A DNA stretch of 64,000 nt from Eublepharis macularius (lineage: Eukaryota; Chordata; Lepidosauria; Squamata; Eublepharidae): positions 101,107,689 to 101,171,688 of the forward strand of contig NC_072793.1 in assembly GCF_028583425.1 (NCBI RefSeq), read 5' to 3'. The notes below the pieces were generated by a model. It was not told where the DNA came from. It saw nothing but the letters and a program-made list of their open reading frames with translations, and ran no database searches. A program made the translations under genes and the position numbers. Below are positions 11,549 to 22,690 of this stretch, piece after piece; the first letter of the stretch is position 1, and the number at the start of each line of letters is the position of its first letter.

Positions 11549-12271
11549 TAGATATGGGCACAATCCAAAAAAATTAACGATCCAGCTGTTCATGGATCGG
11601 TGCCGGCGACGATCCCAAATTAATGATCCACACCAATCATCTCCCATTCCCAAGCCGTGGATCGTGGAGGCCAAAGCAGGCCGCGCTGCTATTCCCAGCT
11701 ATGTGGGAAGGTGGGTGGTGGTGGGGGCCGCCGGGCCTGGCGGGCACGGGGAGGCAGCGACGAGCCACACTTCTAACAGCTGTTTCAGGGGGGCTTCCAG
11801 CAGCCCATGTTGGGGCTCTGTTCACCCTCCCTCACAAACACGGTTTGTGTTTGGCCATCAGAGCTGACTATCAGGATTTGCAGGGATGAGATTGGAGTGC
11901 CCATGGCTACAGAACACCCCCTTCCCCCTCCCTCTCCTGGGTGTCTTCTCCCAACTTGTGACTGCGTTGCTGCTCCGTGGTTGGAAGGAAGCCCTGCTGA
12001 TCAAGGAAAGCTGGGCTTCCATTCGGGTTTCCAGGGCGACAGAAGGAGGGCAAACAGAGCTCAGGCTTTCCCCTGGCTCCGTTGCCAGGGGAATAGATTG
12101 CTGGCGCCTGAGTGTCTGGATCCCCGATCCAAGCCCAAACGCAACAATCCAAGCCTCTCCTGATCGCTGGATCGTTGGCCGTGGACGATCACGATCCGCT
12201 GGGTCACGATCGCGCGATCGCCATTATCGTGGTTTTTTTTCCGATCGTAATGTGGATCGTGCCCATCTCTA
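11549..12271. mobile_element. hAT-type element with GATC-rich ends, 723 bp
   Basis: The termini are TAGATATGGGCACAATCC and, inverted, TAGAGATGGGCACGATCC. A perfect 8-bp target duplication ttcaggag flanks it (11541-11548 and 12272-12279). Both ends hold many gatcc/cgatcg words, and the interior (11680-12140) is GC-rich. No transposase is visible. It shares its terminal 13 bp with the element at 19388-19778 but not the interior. Confidence 0.85.
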
Positions 12272-12559
12272 TTCAGGAGTAATCCTGGGAACTAGGTAAT
12301 TCAGGGACAGTTTCATAAAAATGTCTTGCATTCTTTTTTCAACAACATGGAGCTTTGCCACCCCTCAAAGGCCAAGAGGTATATATTGTTAGTTTTCCAG
12401 CAGTTCCACCTTCTAGAATCTGCCATCCAACAAAACTGACTACTAAACACTGCCTTCAGTCCCATCTCTGCTTACTCAGTTTTTAAATGGCTGAGATTTC
12501 CAGGAGAAATAACTGACTTGCTCCCCTTATCAGCTACCCCACAAAAATTATGAGCAAGG

Positions 12560-12640
12560 AAACTGATTTATTTCAGTGTTGGTATCATGCTTTCTCCCCA
12601 TAGACACTCAAAACAACTTACAATAATAAGGAAAAAAAAC
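12560..12640 (-). repeat. LINE 3'-end fragment, antisense
   Basis: TGATTTATTTCAG...CAAAACAACTTACAATAATAA resembles the antisense 3' terminus of CR1/L2-type LINEs. It is short and diverged. Confidence 0.35.
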
Positions 12641-13760
12641 AGGATAAATCAACCAAGCAACAAACTCTGCCTCCGGCTGTTCCTAGAATGCGGTTGGCTC
12701 ATTCAAAGTTGCAGACCATCAGGGGCTAAGAGCAAAAGGCTAACAATGAAATCCTAAGCAGAGTTGCTCCAGTCTAAGCCCATAGCTTAGGATTTCACTA
12801 TAAGAGCGGTTTCTGTTTCCTAACTCGGATGGAAGCCAGAGAGCTGGTCCAGATAATTAGTGTCATCCCAGAATTGCTTGTATATGCAGAAGACAAGTCA
12901 CAAGAATGAGCCTGAAGTTTTGCATGTTGCTTTTGCTTGCAAAGTTCTCATCACCCAGGAGATGGACACAAGACTCTCCTGCAGTGGGAACTGTTCCGGC
13001 AGAACTGGCAAGTGAAGCTGTGGCAATTTGCTGGACGTACTCGCTCACACTCAGGTGCACATATGGCTTCTGTCAGCTACATAGTTTACTTTGCTCTCTT
13101 CTGAGGTAATAGCTCCTGCAGAGTTCCAAGAGAAAGCGACACCTGTGGAATAACAGCAGCAATTAAAGTATTTTGGTTATGTAAATGCTTCCTGCAAACC
13201 TTGAGGGATGTGACATATCCCTGCATTGATTATCAGCCCTACTTTAGAGAGTCTACTCTGACATTTTACAGAACCAATTTCACTAGGCCATAGCTATTTT
13301 TTAGACCAAGCACTCACACAGAAGCCACTAAGCTCTGAGACAGGGTACCATGTGCCTAAACCTTCCACAGCAGAAGAATATCGAATCCTTTCCCCTCCCC
13401 GCCTGTGGAAGTATAATCATGTCCACAGGCTATGGGAACTGACATCCCAATATAGAAATGGAGGTACAGTGTTCGGCTAGACCTCTTGCAGATCTGGCCT
13501 GCTCAGGTGCTTTCTGCATTGCTTTTCCTCACCTGGAGGAAAGTTGGGCTGCCAGATAGATAGTTTGGGCAATGCTCCTGTAGAGAAAGGAAATTTGGCA
13601 GGCTCAGTAAGTCATGCAGCAATAGGAACAGCTGCACCTGCCAAAATCCTCTCTTCTGCCCACTTGTTAAAGATCCTGGGACATTGTCATCTTCTGTAGC
13701 TGGTCTCTTGAGAGGGAAGAGATCTTTCCCCCTAATGCCTCTTTTGGGCTAGGTTTAAAT
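12641..13760. other. Intergenic, nothing recognised
   Basis: Short open frames only, and no repeat that I can name with confidence. Confidence 0.4.
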
Positions 13761-13848
13761 TACAAGGAAAATGTATTGTCGAAGGCTTTCACGGCCGGAG
13801 AATGATGGTTGTTGTGGGTTTTCCGGGCTGTATTGCCGTGGTCTTGGC

Positions 13849-13895
13849 ATTGTAGTTCCTGACGTTTCGCCAGCAGCTGTGGCTGGCATCTTCAG
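13849..13895 (-). ncRNA. Hammerhead ribozyme-like motif, minus strand
   Basis: Exact mirror of the plus-strand motif in the left arm of the palindrome. In one continuous transcript the two arms would anneal to each other, which would compete with ribozyme folding. Confidence 0.55.
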
Positions 13896-13935
13896 AGGTG
13901 TAGCACCAAAAGCTACACCTTTTGGTGCTACACCT

Positions 13936-13982
13936 CTGAAGATGCCAGCCACAGCTGCTGGCGAAACGTCAGGAACTACAAT
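13936..13982 (+). ncRNA. Hammerhead ribozyme-like motif, plus strand
   Basis: The conserved nucleotides CUGANGA (CTGAAGA) and GAAA flank a 6-bp stem II with a 7-nt loop, followed by a GUC triplet as the expected cleavage site. Stem III could be only the self-complementary ACGU, so activity would be expected mainly in a dimer, as proposed for Penelope-like elements. Catalysis is inferred, not shown. Confidence 0.6.
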
Positions 13983-14037
13983 GCCAAGACCACGGCAATA
14001 CAGCCCGGAAAACCCACAACAACCATACAAGGAAAAT

Positions 14038-15261
14038 ATTTGAAAGTTTTGGGTACCAGGTAACTTTCACTGACACAGAATAAAAAGCTGAGTTCACTGC
14101 AGCATGAAAAGTGCATCCTCCCAGCTGGAAAATTTCCCATTTAATGGTAGGACAGAAGGATTTCAGTTCAACTGAGGTCCATATGGGTTAGGATGTGTAT
14201 GTTACATGAAAATGGGAGTGACAGATTTTTTCCCACAGGGTGGGACTGACTTGTGGCTTTTTTCCATTTTCACAATTTTAAAGACAGATTTGTGTACTAA
14301 TAAATCAGTCCTTGAAGTATTGTTAATCCTGCCCCTCCCAGCCATGCTTCAGGTGAGCTAGCTGCCAGTTTTTAAAAATCAAGCATTAAATATATGTTTA
14401 TTAATGTAAACATTAATTGGTTTTTTTAAAAGAGCATAATCAATTTTTAACGTTGCAAAACTACTACAGGGAATTGGGATGTATAGGGGAGATATGGGTT
14501 TGTGATGTCACAGATGCCAGCCACTCAGCATTATTACACTCAGCATGCTGCAGACTCATGGAACTCTTTTCCCCCCTACACCTGCTTTCAGTCCTGGAGA
14601 GAAGATGGTTAATAATGTACAGTCAGTATGCTTCCAGACTGACCTAACACTGAAATAATATTGGGTGCATATACAACTTCAGTCACTACTAAGTCCTATC
14701 AAACCACTTTCATTGGGCTGTATTAATATGCATGCATAGCTTTAACTGAGCCCTCAAGAGCACTTAATTCCCCCCAGAGACTTGTAGGGGGGCCTCATTT
14801 TAGGCTTGTGCTTGGCATTGTATGTGTAGTGTGTGCTAAAGCCTTGAGGCACATCAATATTTCTATTTTACCACTAAATAATAAGGATGTTAGAACACCC
14901 ACCAGTTTGGCTCATGCTTGGGAACAAGGAGACAATTTTTTGCACATCCTCACATGGCCCAAATGAATTCTATTGCCCGCCCCCATCCTTAATGCATAAC
15001 TACTCCATTCAGCAGGAAATTGTTTAAATAGACCATTAAATCAGTTACAAATCATATAAATCAATCATAAATAAATGTTGCATCTTAATAAAATCCTACC
15101 ATTTGGTGTCTGTGTAATTAGTCCATAGTGGCAGTAAGAACTGCTGAACAGAGTGAATCAGCAGCATTTGTTTGGCAAGTGTATCTGGCTGTTTGGACTG
15201 AACTAAACAGGGTGGGTAATTGGCTCACCTCTGATCAACACCATCAATCACAGTAAGTGTC
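14038..15261. other. Intergenic, nothing recognised
   Basis: No convincing coding or repeat signal; only short open frames. Confidence 0.4.
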
Positions 15262-15321
<60 letters not shown>

Positions 15322-15323
15322 AA
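15262..15323 (+). repeat. (AAAG)n microsatellite
   Basis: About 15 uninterrupted AAAG units. Confidence 0.97.
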
Positions 15324-15617
15324 CCTGACCTCCCCTAAACTTGCCTTATATGCTACCTGTTGTTTTAAATGCGTGTTCCTATGAGCTACTTGTGCTTCAT
15401 GTGGTCTGATGTCAGCCCTAGAATTGCTTATGTTCTGTTTCAGCATTTCTTCAACTCTGTATATGATTCTTACTACTTTGTAAAATTGTGTTTATTTATC
15501 CGATGGCATTGTTTATGGAAATGTCTTCAAAACTGACTGTACTAATCTTACACTGTGTAATCCACCTTGAGTCTCAGTGAGAAAGGCCGACTATAAATGA
15601 CATAAAATAAATAAATG
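15324..15617 (+). repeat. LINE 3' end (family with GAGAAAGGCGGACTATAAAT terminus)
   Basis: The segment ends CACTGTGTAATCCACCTTGA, GTCTCAGTGAGAAAGGCCGA and an AAATAAATAAA tail. The same 3' terminus occurs at 52440-52675 (+), 20027-20480 (-) and 29110-29310 (-). This is a non-LTR retrotransposon 3' end; clade not certain (CR1/L2-like). Confidence 0.65.
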
Positions 15618-16679
15618 AAAATGACCTTCCGAGAACCACTGAGAAAGTACAGACTGATCAGAGTCTGAACACAGGTCCTCTCAGTTCCAAAGATTAAAAT
15701 CATCTAGTGAATTGGGATGCTTGGTATGAAGGACCCCCCTTCACTCTCCCCACTGTGAGGTAGATTTTCCCACCAACACTCAGTTTCTCTGCTTTGACTG
15801 AGCAGCCCCAAGGAACGTGTTAATATTTGTGATTTTGAAAGTCTGCCTGTCCCACCCTGACATGCAGATTTAATTTTGGCTTTTTAGCCCAGCCCAGGAA
15901 CTTGATGAGGAAAAGCTGGGAGCCCTCTTCCTTTTTGCTGGAAATGGCACTAGAAACTGGATAACATTAAAAAAGAAATACCAACTTTATTTAACAGGCA
16001 GAAATTGAGTGAGTATAGTTAGGGGATGGAAATGAGGAAGTAAAATGTTGTTGGTGTTACAGAATACACTTCTTGTATCAGGCAAAATAATATCCTTGAA
16101 ACTGGATAGGAATTAATCTCCTCCTCCTCCTCAAAGACACAACCCTTCTTCTTTTGGCTTGAAAGAGTCCCAACCCACTACCCAATCACTCTCGCCAAAA
16201 CACATGCCCAGTTCTCTGATGTCTATATAAAGTGTACTTCAGCTTATGCTGATACTTAGACTTTGAATTTTTAGATAAAATTCTTCCTCAGGGCAGTAAT
16301 ACTACAGTTAAGGCAGAGAAGTCTCCTCCCTTCACTTGAAAGGTGAACTTGTCTGACTTTTCTTGTCAGACTCACTGATCCCAAAATCCTGTCAGAAATC
16401 AACTGACTGCCTTCAGAGTGGTTCTAATTGACCAATCAAAGAAGAGGGAGCAGCCTGTCACTCAAACTCTCCATTCTAGGGGATAGTTAACCCTTCTCCT
16501 CCCAGCTTTCTGATTTTGACCTTGGAAACCTGCTGTTAAGTGCAGTCTGGGTACTACATGTAACAAATAAGTACAGGACTGTTATAAAGATGACTGAGAT
16601 AGCTAACATATGCAACACACTATGAAAAGGACTCCTATGGCATGGAGTGCCTTTTATCAGCTCCTACTGGTTGATCAAC
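15618..16679. other. Intergenic, nothing recognised
   Basis: Short open frames only. Confidence 0.4.
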
Positions 16680-17335
16680 TATGATTATTCCTCAAAAAGC
16701 GTGATCTGGCCATGGTGATCCACACTCTGATTACCTCCACATTAATTTACTAAAATGCATTCTAAGCAGGGTTGCTTTTGAAAACAGTCCAGAAACTTTA
16801 ATTGGTCCAAAATATAGTGCCTAGGGGGTTGGTTACAAGGACTGTATCACTCCAGTGCTAAAAGATCTGCACTGGTCACCCATCTGTTTCCAGGTATAAT
16901 TCAAAGTGCTGATTCTTTCCTTTGAGGCCCTAAATGGCTGAAGGACTCCCTCCAGCCCACCAGTTATGATATATCTCTCAAGCCCTGCTCTCACCTTCAG
17001 AGATGAGGTTGTTGTTGGTGACTAGAGAGACAAGGCATTGTCTGTGGTGGCACCTTGTCTCTGAAATGCCCTTCCCCTTGAAGCTTGCCTAGCATCTATT
17101 TTACTTTCTTATAGGTGCCAGACCAAAATACATATTTTTTACCCAAGCTTTTAATTAAAGTTTTTAACTTATCAGCTTTTTGAATGGCCTGCTTCTGTTT
17201 TATGGATAGTTTTTATACTGTGTATGTCCAATGGCTTGTTTTTATATTGTTAATGTTGTTTTAATTGTAAGCTACATTGAACAGGACTCTGAAGAGGGAG
17301 CATAGAAACATTATCAATAAACAAACAGTAAATGA
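16680..17335 (+). repeat. L2-clade LINE 3' part, strongly decayed
   Basis: At the DNA level it retains the order of the L2 C-terminus: ATCACTCCAGTGCTAAAAGA near 16845 (ITPVLKDLHW), then TTCAAAGTGCTG (FKVL) near 16900. A long T-rich 3' region follows, with AAGCTACATTGAACAGGACT and a CAATAAACAAAC tail. No frame stays open. The order matches copies A and B. Confidence 0.6.
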
Positions 17336-17482
17336 GAGGTAGTCTTTCAGTGCAATCCTAAGAAGAGTCTTTCTAGTCTAAGCCCATTGGGCTCAAACTG
17401 GAGTAACTTTTCTTAGGATTGCACTATTTAGTGTGTTTGAAGAACTGTGGCTGTGCACTGTCAGTCAGAGTGCTACCTATGG

Positions 17483-17700
17483 TCAGGCGTCAACTTCAGC
17501 TTGGGAAATTTCTGGAGATTTGAAGTGATACCTAGTGAGACCAGAGTCTGGGGATGAAAGGGAGTTCAGTGAGGGTGTGATCCCATGGAGTCTGCCATCC
17601 AAGGCTGCCATTTCCTGCATGGGAACTGATCTTTGTAGTCTGGAAATCAGTTGTAATTCTGATGGAACTGCAGGACCCACCTAGAGACTGGCAACCCTAC
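17483..17700 (-). mobile_element. hAT-like MITE (TAGGGTTGCCA family), copy 3
   Basis: The antisense arrangement resembles copy 2: TTGGGAAATTTCTGGAGATT near the start, a GCCATTTCCTGC-like block in the middle, and a final TGGCAACCCTA ending at 17700. No clear target duplication remains. Confidence 0.6.
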
Positions 17701-18502
17701 AAAGGCCCTTCCACTCTCCCATCCCTCTTTCTTAACTGTATCTCTTTTATGCTGCCAGGAGGGAAGTATGATAGTGGGTATGATTGTTAGATCTCAGGCT
17801 TTGGCCCAGTAACTCATATGCAGGGAATCATTTTCATCATCTCAAGACGGCTGTTTGAAATCTCAGGGTAGTCTTCCAGCTCATACTCGTTCTGGTTTCC
17901 CTTAAGGCTTCTGTGCTTGCCTTCTTGTGGTAACAAATGCACACGCAGATTGCGGATGGGAGGCAAGGGCCTGGCACTAGTGCCTCAAATATCATTTATG
18001 TTTAGCTAATAATTAATTTCCACATAGCTTATAATGTGTTTATTTTTTATGTTTAAAAATGTCCTGCTCTTCAAAAACTACTCATGTTCATAGATAACAC
18101 ATGATACAATTCCAAGTAGTTTGTGGATTTCTACCATTAGTACTGCTGTTCGATGTGACATCGCCCGACCTTGCCCCCATTAGTCTGGGATGAAGGGGAC
18201 CAGGCAACCCTAGCAGTGGGCGTCATGCGTTTTCGTTCGAAGCCTCTTCATTACTGAGTGCTTTGCAAACATTTCATTAACTGTACAAACAGAAAGGTCT
18301 GGAGGAAAACCCTTTCTTACATGCAATAAGTGATACTAAAAAGCAGAAGAAGCAAATGAGGACAACTGCTTCTTGAATAAGCTAGGTCCCAAAGGGTGGC
18401 TTGGGAGACAATGGAGGGAGAAAGAGCAGAAAAAAAATCTTTTGGCAGTGTTAAGTTGCCAATACAGGATTGCACTGGTACAAGGAAAAAGGAATAATAG
18501 TT
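17701..18502. other. Intergenic, nothing recognised
   Basis: Short open frames only. Confidence 0.4.
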
Positions 18503-18690
18503 AGGGCTGTGGCTCAGTGGTAGAGCATCTGCTTGCATGCAGAAGATGCCAGGTTTTATCCTTAGCATTTCCAGTTAAAAGGCTGACTACTGATTTGGCT
18601 CCTCATTTAGGGCAGCTCTGTATTGTTTCTTTTCCAAGCTCCATCGAACCTGGGCCTGAAAGAGTCTGCATGCGGAAAACTGTCTGATTG
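18503..18690 (+). repeat. tRNA-derived SINE, sense
   Basis: The box-A-like GGCTCAGTGGTAGAGCATC and box-B-like CAGGTTTTATCC are spaced as in a tRNA. A diverged body follows. It is a SINE head, not a functional tRNA gene, because the acceptor stem is absent. Confidence 0.6.
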
Positions 18691-18859
18691 GGAAGAAAAC
18701 TCCATTTGAGGATTGCATGCTATGGACCTTGGCGTCACATAAAATACATTTTTGACAATGTTAGCAACATTGATGGCATATCAACAGTGATATTACCTAA
18801 TGGTGAGAGGTTGCAGATGAACAAGATCTGCACCACTGTTAGTATAACTATAGAAGCTG

Positions 18860-18912
18860 CTTTGGGTGGTTTGGTGAAAGGTGGGGTATAAATATTTTAA
18901 TAGATAAATAAT
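18860..18912 (+). repeat. LINE 3' tail fragment
   Basis: GGTGGGGTATAAATATTTTA followed by ATAGATAAAT is the usual terminus of CR1/L2-type ends. Confidence 0.4.
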
Positions 18913-19387
18913 GCTTCATAATGAGAGGATTGGGAATCCATTCACACCTCTACAAAGCACTAACCCCTGTACAAAGATCTTGGCCCATAGACATAAAGTT
19001 GGTGTTGTTGAGTCCTACTGAGGACAGCCATCATAGTTCAGCAAAAAATAGGTGACAATAGTTCTGCATAATTAACATGCACAACTGATTAAGTTTATTA
19101 AAAGTAATTTAATTAAACTGTACTATACTGCCTCCATGTCATGCAACATTTATTAGGGTGGCCAATGAATGGCTGAGAATGTTTGGGCCATCCTGTAGCC
19201 TAGGCTTAGTTAAGTTCCATCGAGTCCAGTTTTCCATTCCATTCCCATCTCAAATTAGTCAAATGCCTCTCAAAGCTCACAGAGTCCTCTCCATTTTTTG
19301 TCTGCAGTACCTGTAATTCAGAGAGATGCTGCCTCTGTACATGGAACTTACAATTCATTCTTATGACTGATAGCCATTACTAGACAG

Positions 19388-19778
19388 TAGAGATGGGCAC
19401 AAACCGGAAAAAAACCAAACCATGAGGTTCGGGGTTCATCAAATTTCAGCAAAAATCCTGCCCCTGGTTCATGAATCAGTTCATTTGGTCTGTGAAAACG
19501 GCACATCCAGGCCAGAAAATCATCACTTCCAGGTCAGCAGAAGGTCACTTCCGGGTCAGCAGAAGGTCTGCAGGAAGTCCATCCCCTGTTGCCTAGGAAA
19601 CTGATTGATTGGCACCAGGCTGTCTGCAGTCACCAACCAAAGAACGAACCAAACGAACCAGCCTAGAGTTCGTGGCGGTTCGTCAGAAATGGGATCTGAC
19701 GAACTGCGTTTCGCGAACCAAGAACCAGTCTGGTTTGTGCTTAATTTTGGTTCATATTTCGGTTTGTGCCCATCTCTA
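19388..19778. mobile_element. Non-autonomous hAT-type element, 391 bp
   Basis: Inverted termini TAGAGATGGGCACAAACCG occur at both ends, and a perfect 8-bp duplication ctagacag flanks the element (19380-19387 and 19779-19786). The interior repeats GGTTCG/CGAACC words in both orientations and has no coding capacity. The exact duplication implies a fairly recent insertion. Confidence 0.88.
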
Positions 19779-20026
19779 CTAGACAGTAATTGTTATGCTA
19801 ACATTTAAATTCCTTTGGGTATGGGTCTTGCCAAGCAATGAGTCCACAAGTTTACAAGACTTGGGCCATTGCTGTGGAAATATTACTATTGTGGTGTCAG
19901 AGTGGTGGTAGAGACAATACCGTGACCCTGCCTTCTTAGCCCCCCACATGGTCAAGCCCAGCAGTCACCAGGCCTAGTGGGGTGACTGAGGCACCTTATA
20001 AAGAGCTGCTCACTGGCAGCTGTCCC

Positions 20027-20480
20027 TTTATTTATTTTTTATTTATGCCACTTATAGTCCGCCTTTCTCACTGAGACTCAAGGTGGATTACAATCAATTT
20101 CAAGGACATTTCATAAACAATACCATAGGGTAAATAAACACAATTTACAAAGACATAGCATTAGTAAGAATCCAATACAGAGTTGAAGAAATGTTGAATC
20201 AGAACATAAGCAATTCTAGGGCTGACATTAGACCACATGAAGCACAAGTAGCTCATAGGAGCACATATTTAAGACAACAGGTAGTAGGTAAGGCAACATA
20301 GTGTTGAAGTCCATGGTCCTTAACTCATTAGGGAAGCATTTGAGAGCCCCTCTCTACAGTACAAAAGCCTTTTTCTATTATTCGGTTATGCATTGTTTGC
20401 GGAAAACTAGGAGAGTGGAGGCTCTCCTGACCTCCTCAGGCAGGCCATTCCACTGGGTAGGGGCCACCACACCACCGCCA
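20027..20480 (-). repeat. LINE 3' end, antisense
   Basis: It starts with TTTATTTATTTTTTATTTATG and AGTCCGCCTTTCTCACTGAG, the reverse complement of the family at 15324-15617, and continues with the matching internal blocks (GAAGAAATGTTGAATCAGAA, CACATGAAGCACAAGTAGCT). It is the longest copy of this end in the window and may carry the last part of the LINE ORF. Confidence 0.65.
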
Positions 20481-21598
20481 CTTTAAAAGTTAGGCAGCCT
20501 CTGACAGCTGACTTTTAACAGCAGTTGTCCGACAATCAACTGTTGGAAAGCTCCACCTTGGGGGGCAGGGAAGTGGAGTAAGAATTGCTCAGGAGGCACT
20601 ATTGGTCCATCATAGGCTGGCCCACCCCCTCATAAGGCCTCTGGGCAGAGGGCCTGCCTATGCTAGAGGCCTGGTTAAGGCCTTCAGAATGTTTGAGGGA
20701 GAAGGTAATGGGGGACAGACTAGCTCTGGCTCCCAGCTCAGAAGGGAGTAGAGCAAGGGGAGAAGAGATGGATTGAGGTGATACCCAGCCCCTCTCTGTC
20801 TGAGGCCAAGAGAAGGACTTCAGCCAAATTAGGCCCTGGCATATGACAGCTTGGGCCAGGATTCTTACAAGTGGTTTACATGTAGATTCTCTAGAGAAGT
20901 GTACACAAGACTGGCATGTGTGTAAATCCTATTGATCTTGTTCCCCTACCTTCAGAGACTGGGGTTTTCTGTCACCTTACATTCAAAAAGAGAACACCAC
21001 ACTTACCATCAAAAGAGAGACCATATAACCCCCCCCCCCCACTTCAATTTGTAGAGAAAGTCCCTCATGACATCTGGGTTGTACTACAAGCCAAACACTA
21101 TAATACTGTTGCCAAGAAAGAGCCGTCACATATTTGCTGTGTTAATTCATGTAAATGTATGCACATTTATAATTGCCCACATCTACCTCAGAGGCTCTGT
21201 GTGTGTGTGTGCGCGTGCTCGCACAAATGACTAGCAATTTGTAGATTAAAACTGCCCTGTCTCCTTTTAAATTGGCCAGGCAGAAGCCCTGCATTTAGCA
21301 ATGCAGCCTTGGTGAGCTGACAGGGAGCTGTCTTTGCTCTGCATTCACTGCAGGGAAAAAGACCTCTGCATCATGCTTCTTTTTATCTCCGAACTAATGC
21401 TCGTTCCATCTGAACAGGCCAATCCTCACCCAGCAGAGAAGAATTCCTGCAGGGCAGTTCTACAGTCCCCTTCCCTAATCAATTGCATAGTGGCCCAGGG
21501 TCGTCCGGTGTGCATCATAGTGCGAGTTGCTTAGGACCCAGTAGAATTCTCCATGTGAAAGACAGACAGTGCTTTAAAAGGCCAGGCATAGCCCAGAT
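20481..21598. other. Intergenic, nothing recognised
   Basis: Contains a poly-C run near 21030-21040 and a short (TG)n/(CG) tract near 21199-21215. There is no gene signal. Confidence 0.4.
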
Positions 21599-21936
21599 GT
21601 GACAGCCTGTGCCATCCACAGTGAGGGAATCAGCCAGCAGTCATTTCTGCAGCAGCTTCTCAGCTCCATTCCAGGTGTGAAGAATCTAACGGTAACATCA
21701 GGACAGGCAACACCCTCCCTGGGATTTTGTGCCTCTCAGCATCCTCCCCATGTTGAATTAGCCTCAGGATGCAATAGCTACCTCTGCCTAGGCGCTCTTC
21801 TTTGTACAACAGGAAAGGACTTTGATTCCACAAACAAAGCCGGTCATTGTAAACAGGACAATAGTCTCTGCTGTTCCTGGGGCTGGAACAAAAGCAGGAG
21901 GGCATCACCAGCTTGCTGTCCAGGCACATTGGAGCA

Positions 21937-22690
21937 TGGAACATTGCTAAGACTGCCTTGGTTAGCATGAAGGGGCAGATCTGCCCATGCAGGGAAGTTA
22001 TGATGAACTCGCTGACCAGGAGGAGAAAACAGTTGGGGTGGCTGCTGCTGGCCACTGAAGAACCTCCAGGTGATCTTGAGTCAGGTAAGTTACTTATTTG
22101 TAGGAGTTTCTGGGGAGGGGGCAAATATGAACAGAATTGTGTTGTAGGTCAGAAGAAGTGCAGTACAGCCTCTTTCTGATGGATGGGCCCAGGTCTTCCG
22201 TGCGAAGCCATATCCTCCTCTTTGCAATTCCTGGATGTATCAGGGTGTGGCATTCCAGAAGGAGAAGGGAAATAGAAATGCTCTTGTCAAAGGGTGCCGC
22301 CAGTTGAAGTGCTGGGTTGAAGTTTGGTCACCTTGTTCAGGAAGGGACAGCTCACATGGAAATGAATGCAAAGAAGGGAATGAACTCTGTGGTGGAGAAT
22401 CTGACTCGTCACAACAAAATGAGGAAGGCAGCTTGGGACTGGTAAAAAAGAGTTTGCATTCTAAAAATATATTTCTTAGTACAATAGTTCCAATTAGTTG
22501 AAAGAATGTGAAGCTTTAGTTTAGCTTAATCTTTGCAGTTCAGGAAAAGGGTCAATGTAGCATGGAATATAGTGTTCAGGGGGCAAATCTGCTCTTGTAG
22601 AAGTTACAAAGGTGTCTCTGATCAGGAGACCACAGTCATGGTTGCTGCTGCCCACAAAAAACCTCCAAAGGCACCTGTTTTATTTTAGGC
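21937..22690 (+). repeat. Two diverged direct copies of an about 140-bp segment
   Basis: Blocks GCATGGAACATTG, CAGATCTGCCCATGCAG, GACCAGGAG and GGCTGCTGCTGG...CACTGAAGAACCTCC (21937-22085) recur in order as GCATGGAATATAG, CAAATCTGCTCTTGTAG, GATCAGGAG and GTTGCTGCTGCCCACAAAAAACCTCC (22560-22690). Origin unknown; no open frame is shared. Confidence 0.4.

Larger units (their letters stand above)
13773..14025. mobile_element. Penelope-like palindromic insertion with two hammerhead-type cores
   Basis: Two arms of 108 bp, 13805-13912 and 13919-14026, are exact reverse complements around a 6-nt loop. The insertion is flanked by a 12-bp direct duplication, tacaaggaaaat, at 13761-13772 and 14026-14037 (one base shared with the arm). 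Plus-strand core: CTGAAGA at 13936-13942, stem II GCCAGC (13944-13949) with GCTGGC (13957-13962), GAAA at 13963-13966, then ACGTC. The CCT before CTGAAGA can pair with AGG after GTC as stem I. This fits the type I hammerhead ribozymes known from the pseudo-LTRs of Penelope-like elements. The inverted arm carries the same core on the minus strand. No protein is encoded; the matching open frames on both strands are mirror images of the palindrome. Confidence 0.8.

Noticed and set aside
13755-14043. Two 90-residue proteins with nearly the same sequence on opposite strands
   Set aside because: They are the two readings of the palindrome; the matching sequences come from the inverted arms.
18503-18575. 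Functional tRNA gene
   Set aside because: Box A/B-like sequences are present but no closed acceptor stem; several diverged copies show that it is a SINE head.
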